Source: Pseudomonadota bacterium (GTDB taxonomy: Bacteria > Pseudomonadota > Gammaproteobacteria > Steroidobacterales > Steroidobacteraceae). Taken from it: a stretch of DNA of 56,676 bases. The stretch covers positions 1 to 56,676 of the forward strand of contig JAEYXD010000100.1 of assembly GCA_023428645.1 (NCBI GenBank), given 5' to 3'. The notes under the pieces were generated by a model. That model saw only the letters and a program-made list of their open reading frames with translations. It had not been told where the DNA came from and made no database searches. Of this stretch, positions 1-7,990 are shown one piece after another; position 1 is the stretch's first letter; every line of letters begins with the position of its first letter. Made by a program: the position numbers and the translations under genes.

Positions 1-191
1 CCGCCTAAGTGCGGTGTTTGTGCGCCGCTGGCGTCATGGGTACTTGGCGTCTTCATCAGATTTTTCTGCCGCTTACATCGAGTTTCCGACCGAACCTCGG
101 CGGAATTAGACCGCACTCCCCTTACCGTCCGTCGACGATAGTAGCCCGTTCGAGGATTCGTCAACGGAAGCTGCGGATCAAGGATGGAATT

Positions 192-540
192 ATGTCTCGA
201 TCTGGTGCCGACAATTCGCCAAAGCTGCTCGATCAAGTTTAGGAGCTCATTTGCATACGTCACTAGCATCCTCTTCATGTATCGCGATGTGTTGAAGATC
301 CAGCTGCCATGGCTTGACGACGTGCAGCGCGCCAAGAAGCCGAAACATCTGCCGGTCGTGTTCACACGAGCGGAAGTTCGGGTCGTACTTGCGCAGCTCG
401 GTAGCACGCTCGCTCATAGCCATGCTCACGTACGGAGCCGGTTTGAGACTGCTGGACTGTTTGCGACGGAACACACACGTTGTACACACATCGATTTCTC
501 CGCAACCGACCACGGGATCGATGCGCGTTCTGGTCGCGTG
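192..540 (+). pseudogene. Decayed integron integrase (IntI) relic
   Basis: Remains of an integron-type tyrosine recombinase, read from pieces in different frames. An ATG at 192 opens a short N-terminal piece with the IntI-like motif SPKLLDQV, which ends at a stop at 240. Most of the SAM-like N-terminal domain is then missing. From about 262 another frame continues with FMYRDVLKI, LPWLDDV, RAKKPKHLPVV and TRAEVRVVLAQL, all typical of the IntI core. After about 420 a third piece carries LTYGAGLRLLDCLR, and a piece near 490 (HIDFSA) matches the next conserved strand. The catalytic Tyr and the second half of the enzyme are absent, so it cannot be active. The motifs most resemble Xanthomonas-type chromosomal integron integrases. 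I see no convincing attC sites beside it. Confidence 0.72.
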
Positions 541-841
541 TCCAGGATCGATGCGTGGTCCTAGCGCTCTTTTCTGGTGCCCTCTTCTTCCCAGCGCCCT
601 CTTCTAGTGCTCTCTTGGCGTGTCCCGGATCTTGAGCCCGCACAGACGATGTCCAGCGCGCTCCACATCATCTTGCGTCGACATGTCCACTGACTTGCGC
701 CGAGCGGCTTTGTGCTTGGCGGTGCTTCGGTTCATGGTATAGGCTGCTTATCAGCAGGCGGCATGGATTCCAGGCTTCCGCTGTATCTACAACAAAGCGT
801 AAGCACCTCCGCAATACGCGGGGCTGCACATAAAGGGAGCT
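541..841. other. Non-coding stretch between integrase relic and lipoprotein gene
   Basis: No convincing gene is seen here. Around 563-618 there is an imperfect direct repeat of about 28 bases (two AGCGC(T/C)CT..TTCT(G/A)GTG units). Just before 842 lies a good ribosome binding site (AAAGGGAG) for the downstream lipoprotein. No clear sigma-70 promoter stands out. Confidence 0.4.
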
Positions 842-3082
842 ATGAAACTCCACCAGATTCTCGTTCTTGGGTTGGCGCTCGCACTGGCCGCTTGCGGCGG
901 TGGAGGAGGCAGCGGTGGTGGGACCGGTTCGCCCGCTGGCGGCGGGGGTTCGGCGCCGCCGAGTGGTGGAGGTGGTGGCAACGTTCCAGGTGGTGGCGAT
1001 GGCGGAGACGACAGTTCACCTGGCGGAGGTGACGGAGGCGGCGTGACGCCTCCCACAGGTACTCGCGCTGAAATCCTGTTCCCGTTGACGCGTTCGGCCG
1101 CAACTTCAGCCACTGTTACGATTCGAGGCATCGCCGCCGATCCCGAAGGCGTTGCCAATGTAAAGGTCAACGGCATGCCGGCGGCGCTCGTTCCCGCTGC
1201 AGCACCAGCCTCGAGGCTTCAGCGCGACAAAAAAGCCGGCCTCGCCGAGGGAGAGGTGGAATGGTCTGTCGAGATCAACCTTGCCACCGGCGAGAATGAA
1301 GTCCGCGTCGCTGTAGAGGACGAGACCGGCGAGATCACCGAGAACGCGGCGAGATCTACGATCTCGTATGTGGAGGTTCCCTCAACCTTCGCTCTCGATA
1401 CGGTGAACGGCCGCCTCGTCGGTCGCAGCTATACGCTGACATCGAGTGGCTATGTGAGCCATCTCGTGCAGCACAACTATCTAACCGGAGAGCAGCAAAT
1501 CTTCGATTCGCTACGAGGCTCTCCAACCGGATCGTGCTTTCGTGCGGCTGAGAACGTGTATCTCTATGTGAACCAACGTGCCGCGGGTGTGCGCGAGCTG
1601 CGCAGATACGACCTCAACACGCGTTCGGATGAGGCTTTGTTCGACATTCCATCTGCGGCGCTTGACCCAGGAGCCGGTTTCGCACCTTGGTTCTATACAG
1701 AACAGCTCCAATGCGACAGCGATCATCCGAGTGCGTACCTGCTCTTGAACTACGAGCTCGCGCCTGTCGATGGTCAGATGGCCAGTGGCTTTGCGAAGTC
1801 CCGCGTACTCGAGATTCCTCTCGATGGAACGAGCGTCGACATCCTGACAGAGACAGATACTTCGGCGACCGAGCCTTGGATCGCCACGCAAATGGCTCTA
1901 GCGGCGGAGACGATCGTTGCGCAAGACTTCCGCGGTGAATCGGAACCTCTCACCAGCATCTCCTTGTTGGATGGTACGCGTCAGGACTTGACGCCAGGCC
2001 TCGGGGTATCGGGCCTTGCGCTCACTCCTGCCCTCGACATTGATCGTGTCTACGTCGCAACGTTCGAAGGCGTCGACGAGGTCGATCTGGTCGTTCCGGA
2101 GAAGCGCAATATCTCCCCAGTGGACGCGGGCCATCCGCTTACCTTCTCTCAGTCGCGGTCGATCGGGTTTGATCCAGCAAACAACCGTGTGCTCGTAGGT
2201 GACGACGATCTCGAGGCAGTCATCGCGATCGATATCACGACCGGCGAGCGATCTGCCTTGGTTGCACGCAATGTTGGCGACGGCACTCGTCTCATTGCGC
2301 CGCGCGGCTTGGCGCTTACCGCTGAAGGAGATCGCGTGTACGTCGCCGACGACGGCGGCAACGCACCAGCGCGATTCTTCGAAATCGATCTTGGGACCGG
2401 CAATCGGACCGAGGTTGGGAATATCAGTACGGCAATCACAGGGCTGGTGACTGGCTTCGCGCTGGACGAGACAGCGGGGCGCGCGTACATCGCGGGACAC
2501 AATCTTGTTATTGCCGTTGACCTCGAGACAGGTAGCCACGAAACGGTTCTCACGATCCAGGACACTGATCTCGAGTCGATCTCCGACCTTCTTCTGGATG
2601 CACAGAGCGCAAAGCTGCTCATTGCCGACGCTACCGCCGACGGCATTTTCGCGCTGGACCTCACGACACGGCAGCTCAACGTCATCTCGCAGGATGGTAG
2701 CCGTGGAACCGGGCCCGCTTTCGATACGGCCATATCGATGACCAGATCGAGCAATGAACTCTATGTCGCCGGCCAAGACACTGAGCGAATCACCCGCGTC
2801 GATCTCCAAACCGGCAATCGCGAAGATCTGATTCACAACTGCCCCGTCGCGTTCGGCACGCTCAATCAGGTGCTGTACGAGGAAGGACGGGATGCGTTAC
2901 TGATCAGTGGCGACCGTCTGTTGAGCTTCGACTTCGCAAGCGGGCAATGCACGCAGATGCCGAGGCGTGCATCCACATTGGAGATGCGGATCACACCTGC
3001 GGACCAGATGATCGCTGTCGCTTTTCGCGCGCTGTTACAAATCGATCGCGAAACGGGCGAAGTCGTCATCATCTCGAAGTGA
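842..3082 (+). CDS. Beta-propeller (NHL/YncE-like) lipoprotein
   Basis: A 746-residue predicted lipoprotein. Residues 1-18 form a lipoprotein signal peptide ending in LAAC, with Cys18 as the lipidation site. A flexible Gly/Ser/Pro-rich linker follows to about residue 75. An Ig/cadherin-like region (about 78-180) comes next, and then a long repeated region with motifs such as DRVYVAT, DRVYVADDGG, GRAYIAG and ALDLTTRQ, typical of NHL/YncE-type propeller blades. It is probably anchored in the outer membrane facing the periplasm or the surface. The start is supported by AAAGGGAG just upstream. No catalytic residues are visible, so ligand binding or a scaffold role is inferred. It is convergent with the TPR regulator gene after a 33-base gap. 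Confidence 0.85.
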   Translation: MKLHQILVLGLALALAACGGGGGSGGGTGSPAGGGGSAPPSGGGGGNVPGGGDGGDDSSPGGGDGGGVTPPTGTRAEILFPLTRSAATSATVTIRGIAADPEGVANVKVNGMPAALVPAAAPASRLQRDKKAGLAEGEVEWSVEINLATGENEVRVAVEDETGEITENAARSTISYVEVPSTFALDTVNGRLVGRSYTLTSSGYVSHLVQHNYLTGEQQIFDSLRGSPTGSCFRAAENVYLYVNQRAAGVRELRRYDLNTRSDEALFDIPSAALDPGAGFAPWFYTEQLQCDSDHPSAYLLLNYELAPVDGQMASGFAKSRVLEIPLDGTSVDILTETDTSATEPWIATQMALAAETIVAQDFRGESEPLTSISLLDGTRQDLTPGLGVSGLALTPALDIDRVYVATFEGVDEVDLVVPEKRNISPVDAGHPLTFSQSRSIGFDPANNRVLVGDDDLEAVIAIDITTGERSALVARNVGDGTRLIAPRGLALTAEGDRVYVADDGGNAPARFFEIDLGTGNRTEVGNISTAITGLVTGFALDETAGRAYIAGHNLVIAVDLETGSHETVLTIQDTDLESISDLLLDAQSAKLLIADATADGIFALDLTTRQLNVISQDGSRGTGPAFDTAISMTRSSNELYVAGQDTERITRVDLQTGNREDLIHNCPVAFGTLNQVLYEEGRDALLISGDRLLSFDFASGQCTQMPRRASTLEMRITPADQMIAVAFRALLQIDRETGEVVIISK

Positions 3083-3115
3083 TCGGGGGCGGAGAGAAAT
3101 GCGCCTCGCTCGTAC

Positions 3116-5035
3116 TTAGTCCTGGCCGAAGCCGACCCGATCCGATAGCAGCGACTGCATGCGCGGATCCGTGTGCAGTTCGATGAAGCACGGTGAGCGC
3201 TGGACCGTCTGCACCGCATCGATCATGGCCGCAGTCATGCGTCGCGTCGCGGCTGGGCCGAGCGCGCGCTCTAGCCATTCGAGCGTCTGCTCCGTGTTGC
3301 CGCGAAACGCATGCACCTCCGCAACGTAGATTTTTTCGTGCGCGCTCGCGCTCGGCCGCTGTGCATAGGCAATGAGCCGCGCCAACGCTTCGTCCGCGGC
3401 CTTCGCATTGCCGATACCGTAGTGGGCCAATGCGAATCCCTGCTCGCGCAACGAGCTCGCAGGCATCTGCTCGAACATGTTCAGCGCCTCCTCGAACCGC
3501 CGCCGCATCACGAGCACCCTGGCGATGTCGAGATCGATTCTCGGCAGCACCGGGCTCAACTCCCGCGCGTGCCGCAGCTCCTTCTCTGCGGCTTCGAACT
3601 GCCCGACGGCCGCGAGATACGAGCCGAGACTCGCGCGGCCATGCGCCGACAATGGATCGACGGCCACCGCGCGCCGTTGCAGTGACAATGCTTCGAGTCG
3701 GTCCCCGCGCGCGATCGCCTTCAATGCGGACACGGTGAGCACCAATGCGTCCGAAGGGTTCAACGCGATCGCCAATTTGCAGTGCTGCTCCGAGGTTTCC
3801 CAATCGCCGAGCCACCAGTAGTACTGCGCCGCTCTGACGTGTGCCTCGGGCAACCCAGGACCCAGCGACAATCCTCGTTCGATCGACTCCAACCACGCGC
3901 GCGACGAAACCCGTGCGCTGTCTTGTCCCGAGCCCACCGCCGCGGTGTAAGTGCCGGCGAGACCCGCCCACGCGCGCGCGTAATTCGGATCGTCGCGCAG
4001 CGCCTGCTCGAAATATTCCATGGCACGCGTCACGTCCGCTTCGCCACCGCGATTCAAGAAGTACTTGCCGTGCAGATAGAGCTCGAACGCTTGCGCGCTG
4101 GTGGTGTCCGCTCGCGGTTGCTCCCTTTCGCTGAGCGCCGCATTCAGCGCGGCCGACACCGCGGCCGCGATATCGTCTTGCACGCTGAAAACGTCGGTGA
4201 CCTTGCGGTCATAGGTGCGCGACCACAAATGCGCGCTGGTCGCGCCTTCCACGAGCTGCGCGGTGATGCGCATTTGCTCACCTGATTTGCGCACGCTTCC
4301 TTCCAGCACGTGAGTCGCACCGAGCCTGCGAGCAATCGTGGTGATATCCGCGTCCGGATGATCCTTGAACGAGAACGATGACGTGCGCGCGATCACGCGC
4401 ATGGCGGCCGACTGCGCGAGCAGGTTCAGAATCTCTTCGGACAAGCCCTCGGCGAAGTACGTCTGATCCTGTGCCTCGCTCATGTCCACGAACGGCAAGA
4501 CTGCGACCGCAGGCTTCGTCGCGACATTCTCTGCGCTGCGCTGCGGTTCGTCGCCAGGCGCTCGCATCACGAGGAATGACAGTCCCGCGAGTAGGAAAGC
4601 GACCGCAACGAGACCCGCGACCCAGATTCGCGTACGCGACCAAGCCGAGCGGCCCGCGGCGTTCCGCTCCGGTGCAGCTGACGATGCTGCCTCTTCGCTC
4701 GCTGCCAGCGTCACGTCCGCGACGAAGCGATATCCGCGGCCCGGCACGGTGACGATGAAACGATGTTCGCCCGGCCGCTCGCCGAGCACGCGGCGCAAGG
4801 TATGGATAGTCTGCGTGAGATTGCTCTCCTCCACGACGACATTCGGCCACAGGGCCGCGAGCAACGTCTGCTTGGAGAGCAGTACTCCGGCGTGTTCGAC
4901 GAAGTACACCAACGCGTCGAACACCTTCCCGGTCACCTGGATCGGCAGGCCGTCGATTCGGGACAGCACTCGTCGCTGTGTGTCGAGCCGGAAGTCGGCG
5001 AATTCGTAACTCGAATGTGCCTCCCATTGCTCCAC
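3116..5035 (-). CDS. Membrane-bound winged-helix regulator with TolB-like and TPR domains (CadC-like layout)
   Basis: About 639 residues. An OmpR/PhoB-type winged helix (about 8-108, ending RGYRFVAD) is followed by a linker, one transmembrane helix (about 138-157), a FlgO/TolB-like N-terminal region (VAVLPFVDMS, FAEGLSEEILN, GSVRKSGEQMRIT) and at least four TPR units to the C-terminus. This one-component layout puts DNA binding in the cytoplasm and the sensor part in the periplasm. The GTG at 5035 is preferred over upstream in-frame starts: TTGGAG sits about 7 bases before it, and the winged-helix family begins there, while the 43 extra residues from 5164 look non-coding. It is divergent from the PD40 protein gene at 5195, which is its likeliest target besides itself. 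Confidence 0.85.
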   Translation of the reverse strand: MEQWEAHSSYEFADFRLDTQRRVLSRIDGLPIQVTGKVFDALVYFVEHAGVLLSKQTLLAALWPNVVVEESNLTQTIHTLRRVLGERPGEHRFIVTVPGRGYRFVADVTLAASEEAASSAAPERNAAGRSAWSRTRIWVAGLVAVAFLLAGLSFLVMRAPGDEPQRSAENVATKPAVAVLPFVDMSEAQDQTYFAEGLSEEILNLLAQSAAMRVIARTSSFSFKDHPDADITTIARRLGATHVLEGSVRKSGEQMRITAQLVEGATSAHLWSRTYDRKVTDVFSVQDDIAAAVSAALNAALSEREQPRADTTSAQAFELYLHGKYFLNRGGEADVTRAMEYFEQALRDDPNYARAWAGLAGTYTAAVGSGQDSARVSSRAWLESIERGLSLGPGLPEAHVRAAQYYWWLGDWETSEQHCKLAIALNPSDALVLTVSALKAIARGDRLEALSLQRRAVAVDPLSAHGRASLGSYLAAVGQFEAAEKELRHARELSPVLPRIDLDIARVLVMRRRFEEALNMFEQMPASSLREQGFALAHYGIGNAKAADEALARLIAYAQRPSASAHEKIYVAEVHAFRGNTEQTLEWLERALGPAATRRMTAAMIDAVQTVQRSPCFIELHTDPRMQSLLSDRVGFGQD

Positions 5036-5056
5036 GCAGAATGCTCCAAGCGCGTG

Positions 5057-5094
5057 TTTGAGAAATTTTGAGCTGCTGCCAAAGAGTTTTGAGC
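5057..5094. promoter_or_regulatory. TTTGAG direct repeats, candidate winged-helix operator
   Basis: TTTGAG occurs at 5057, 5067 and 5088, within TTTTGAGC at 5066 and 5087. The spacings of 10 and 21 bases place the copies on one face of the helix. They lie 22-59 bases upstream of the winged-helix regulator start and inside the divergent promoter region. OmpR/PhoB-type winged helices bind tandem direct repeats spaced by about one turn, so an autoregulatory site is a reasonable inference, not proven. Confidence 0.4.
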
Positions 5095-5194
5095 GTGCTC
5101 GCCGCGATTGTAGCCGCGTGTCGCCGTGGCGACGGTCGTGATTTCGTCGCCCGCCGGCAAGCACCGGTCATCAAACGAGGAAGCGAGGCAGAAC

Positions 5195-6172
5195 ATGAGC
5201 AAACACAAAAGGTTATTGGGGAGAAGGAGCTGTTCGCTGGCGGTCGTCATGATGGGGGCGAGCCTCTCGGCCCCGGCCCATGAGAACGGCAAGGGGGGCG
5301 GACACGCCGATCATTCGCAATGGACGACGGCGGTGACCATCCCGGCGCTCAATTCGCCGGTGGCGGACGGCTGCCCGATCGAATCGGAAGACGGCTTGTC
5401 ACTCTTCATTGCTTCGACACGTCCAGGCGGGCTGGGCGGCAACGACATTTGGGCCGCCGATCGCGACAGCATCGATTCTCCATGGGGAACCCCCAGGAAC
5501 CTCGGCGAACCCGTCAACACCGGGTCGGCGGATTTCTGCCCGACGCCCGCCATGGGCCGCTATCTCTTCTTCGTCTCTGAACGGCCTGGCGATGGCACCG
5601 GTCCCGTGCCCTGCGGCGGCGGCGATATGTACCTCACCCGACAGAGCCCGGCCGGCGGATGGAACACGCCCGAAATGCTGCCGTGCGCACCTGCAGGCCC
5701 CAACACGACGGGCGGCGAGCGCAGCCCGTCACTGGTGCAGACCTGGTACGGCACGTTCCTTTTTTATTCCACGAACGGCGGCGGCGCGAATCAAGACATC
5801 TATGTGAGCCAACTCGGTGCCGCTGGCACTTTCGGACCTGGCAAGCGGATCGCGGAGCTCAGCACATCCGCTTACGACGATCTCATGCCAAATGTGCGTG
5901 TGCGTGAAGATGGCGCGCTCGAGATCGTCTTCAGCTCGAACCGGCCCACGTGGGGCCGCAACCAACCGGCGTTCGGCGCGCAAGACGTGTACGTCGCGTA
6001 CTCGTGGTGGCCGACCAAAGGTTGGACAGCCCCGGAGAACCTCGGCTCCGCCGTGAATACGGCCGGCGTCGAGCAGCGCTCGACGTTGTCACATGACGGC
6101 AAGCGCCTGTACTTCGGACGCGATGGCGACATTTTCATGAGCCACCGGATCGACCGGCATGGTCGTCGTTGA
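5195..6172 (+). CDS. Secreted PD40/TolB-type beta-propeller protein
   Basis: About 325 residues from the ATG at 5195, which has a GAGG-type ribosome binding site in front. An N-terminal signal peptide (Arg-rich n-region, then a hydrophobic stretch ending at about residue 28) is followed by repeated segments with the WD40-like/PD40 pattern: LFIASTRPGG, NDIWAADRD, YLFFVSERPGDG, IVFSSNRP and KRLYFGRDGDIF. Proteins with such repeats are periplasmic or secreted propellers, and no catalytic domain is present. It is divergent from the TPR regulator at 3116-5035, and the shared intergenic region suggests joint control. A strong hairpin terminator follows at 6214. Confidence 0.8.
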   Translation: MSKHKRLLGRRSCSLAVVMMGASLSAPAHENGKGGGHADHSQWTTAVTIPALNSPVADGCPIESEDGLSLFIASTRPGGLGGNDIWAADRDSIDSPWGTPRNLGEPVNTGSADFCPTPAMGRYLFFVSERPGDGTGPVPCGGGDMYLTRQSPAGGWNTPEMLPCAPAGPNTTGGERSPSLVQTWYGTFLFYSTNGGGANQDIYVSQLGAAGTFGPGKRIAELSTSAYDDLMPNVRVREDGALEIVFSSNRPTWGRNQPAFGAQDVYVAYSWWPTKGWTAPENLGSAVNTAGVEQRSTLSHDGKRLYFGRDGDIFMSHRIDRHGRR

Positions 6173-6213
6173 GGCCTAGCAGCGGCAGCCCGCGTTCGCG
6201 AGCCCCGAAGGTT

Positions 6214-6242
6214 GAGCAGAGCGCCGTGATGGCGCTCTGCTC
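6214..6242 (+). terminator. Strong hairpin terminator after the PD40 gene
   Basis: A perfect 12-base inverted repeat (GAGCAGAGCGCC, loop GTGAT, GGCGCTCTGCTC) is followed by GTTTGCT. It begins 42 bases after the stop of the upstream gene, as expected for a factor-independent terminator, though the T tract is short. Confidence 0.7.
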
Positions 6243-6251
6243 GTTTGCTGA

Positions 6252-6276
6252 TCTCCGCCACCGTCTATGGCGGAGA
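6252..6276. repeat. Second hairpin (9-base stem, 7-base loop)
   Basis: TCTCCGCCA and TGGCGGAGA pair around the loop CCGTCTA, just 9 bases after the preceding terminator hairpin. No T tract follows. It could be a second transcription stop or a leader structure for the gene starting at 6414. Confidence 0.5.
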
Positions 6277-6413
6277 CCGCGCCCACGAGTGGGCAGGCAT
6301 GTCGGCGCTGCTTCCGCGCCATCGTCCTTGGTGTGCTGCGACGACCCGACAGGGTCTCGAGCGACATCCCGGCGCCGCCGGCTCATTCCGCCCGATCGGA
6401 TCAGGAGAGCGAC

Positions 6414-7106
6414 ATGAGAGCCTTCACGTTCGTCTCGATGACTCTGCTGGCCACAACCTTTGCGTCAGCCGACGAAGCCAAGTATCCGGCCTACGCCGAA
6501 TACGCCATGCAGCGACAGGATGAAATCGCGCTGGCGCGCAGCGCGGCACCGAAGACCGTGTCGGCTCGAGCGACGATCAAGGTGCTCACGCCGTCGGGCT
6601 ACGAGGTTGCGGCGCAAGGGGACAATGGGGCGGTGTGCCTCGTGATGCGCGGCTGGTCCGGCGTGCACTTTTCGCCCGACACGCATGCAACCGCGTACGA
6701 CGCGAAGCTGCGCGCGCCGATCTGTTTCGATCCCATCGCCGCCCGGACGATTCTCCCGCAAGAAGAGCTGCGAGCGAATCTCGGGCTCAAGGGCGTCGCA
6801 CCGGCCGCGATCGCCCAAGAGCTGGCCTTCGCCTATGCGAGCGGCAAGTTGCCGAAGATGGAAGGCGTCGCCTTCGGCTACATGTGGTCACGTGATCAGG
6901 CGCTCGGGGTCGACGAGAACTGGCATCCCCACATGATGATCTACGCGCCCTACTACGAGAATCCGATGCTCGGCGGACATGGGCCCGCGAGCGGTTTGCC
7001 CTCCGTGGTCGTCAATGAAGGCTCTCCCTTCGCGCTGATCGTCGTCGCCGTCGATGACAAGCATGCCATCGAGGCGACGAGGGTCACGGCGACGGAGCAC
7101 CATTGA
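6414..7106 (+). CDS. Exported protein of unknown function
   Basis: About 230 residues. The ATG at 6414 has AGGAGA five to ten bases upstream and opens a signal peptide with cleavage predicted near ASA-DEA (about residue 19-20). In-frame codons further upstream carry no export signal. The mature part contains VCLVMRGWSG, RAPICFDP, GYMWSRDQ, WHPHMMIYAPYY and ALIVVAVDD. I do not recognise the family. The clustered His and Tyr residues in the WHPHMMIYAPYY motif might bind a ligand or metal, but that is speculation. It appears to be a single-gene unit, with hairpins before and after it. Confidence 0.75.
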   Translation: MRAFTFVSMTLLATTFASADEAKYPAYAEYAMQRQDEIALARSAAPKTVSARATIKVLTPSGYEVAAQGDNGAVCLVMRGWSGVHFSPDTHATAYDAKLRAPICFDPIAARTILPQEELRANLGLKGVAPAAIAQELAFAYASGKLPKMEGVAFGYMWSRDQALGVDENWHPHMMIYAPYYENPMLGGHGPASGLPSVVVNEGSPFALIVVAVDDKHAIEATRVTATEHH

Positions 7107-7116
7107 TGCTGTCCGG

Positions 7117-7159
7117 CGGGCTCGTGCACGGCGCTGGGCCGCCGCAGAGCACGAGCCCG
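7117..7159. terminator. Bidirectional hairpin between convergent genes
   Basis: A perfect 11-base stem (CGGGCTCGTGC at 7117-7127 with GCACGAGCCCG at 7149-7159) encloses a 21-base loop that itself can pair. It sits in the gap between the exported-protein gene and the end of hutC, which converge here. Confidence 0.65.
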
Positions 7160-7174
7160 ATCGCTGACGCGGCG

Positions 7175-7990
7175 TCAGGCGATACCGGTCGATGCGGTCG
7201 ACGCCAGGGACGTGAACGTCGCGACGAGCTCGTGCAAATTGCCCGGATAGGTGAGCCGCACGAACGTGATCGGGTAAGCCATGCTGCGCGTCGTGCGCTC
7301 CACGATGAGGCACGGGCTTCCCGTCTTGACCTTCAAACGTGCAGCGTCGACCGAGGCAGCGCCCGCCGCGCGAATGCGATGCTCCGCGACGTTCCATGGC
7401 ACCTGGCGCAACAACCAGGCGCCCGGCGAAATCTCGTCGAAGCTCACCGTCGCGGCAGCCGGCACGGCCTCGAGGTTGACGAGGCGATACTCAATACAAA
7501 ACGGCTGGGCATCCGCGAAATGGCGGCACACGAGCTCGAGCACCGGGACGGCTTCGTCGGTGCCGAGCAGCGAACGATCCTCGCGCGTCGCCTTGCGCTT
7601 CTGGCGTTTCAGCATTTCGAACCGATACGGCAGCTTCAGCGCGTCGACTTCGGTCTTGATGTCCGGGATCGAGAGCACCGCCGATTGCGAGTGCGGCCGG
7701 CGCACGAAGCTACCAGCCTTGCGCCGACGTTCGATGATGCCCGCCTGAGCGAGCTGCGTGAGCACCTTGTTGACGGTCATGCGCGAACAGCGGTACTGGC
7801 GCATGAGCTCCTGCTCCACCGGGATTCGCTGGCCCGGCTCCCATCGCCCCGAAAGAATGTTGCCCTGGATGTCGCCCAGAATGCGCTGGTGCAACGATGT
7901 CGGCGCTTGTTTGGCTCGGGCGCTACATTCTGAAGCCGCCTTGCGTTTGCTCGCGGAGCGCTGCCCCGCTGCTGACTCGTTGTCACTCAA
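7175..7990 (-). CDS. hutC: Histidine utilisation repressor HutC (GntR family)
   Basis: A GntR/HutC-type repressor of histidine catabolism; the family's inducer is urocanate or an early intermediate. The N-terminal winged helix-turn-helix (about residues 33-100, with EQELMRQYRCSRMTVNKVL) is followed by a UTRA ligand-binding domain (about 115-265, including LELVCRHFAD and ISPGAWLLRQVPW). The gene follows hutF with a 4-base overlap if the TTG at 7990 is used. That codon has AAGGAG eight bases upstream, whereas the in-frame GTG at 7996 is too close to it. Being in the hutF transcript, it would be autoregulated through the hutF/hutI intergenic region. Confidence 0.9.
   Translation of the reverse strand: MSDNESAAGQRSASKRKAASECSARAKQAPTSLHQRILGDIQGNILSGRWEPGQRIPVEQELMRQYRCSRMTVNKVLTQLAQAGIIERRRKAGSFVRRPHSQSAVLSIPDIKTEVDALKLPYRFEMLKRQKRKATREDRSLLGTDEAVPVLELVCRHFADAQPFCIEYRLVNLEAVPAAATVSFDEISPGAWLLRQVPWNVAEHRIRAAGAASVDAARLKVKTGSPCLIVERTTRSMAYPITFVRLTYPGNLHELVATFTSLASTASTGIA

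Noticed and set aside
1..841. attC/attI sites beside the integrase relic
   Set aside because: I looked for the inverted core-site pattern (GTTRRRY with RYYYAAC) and found nothing convincing, so no integron cassette is claimed.
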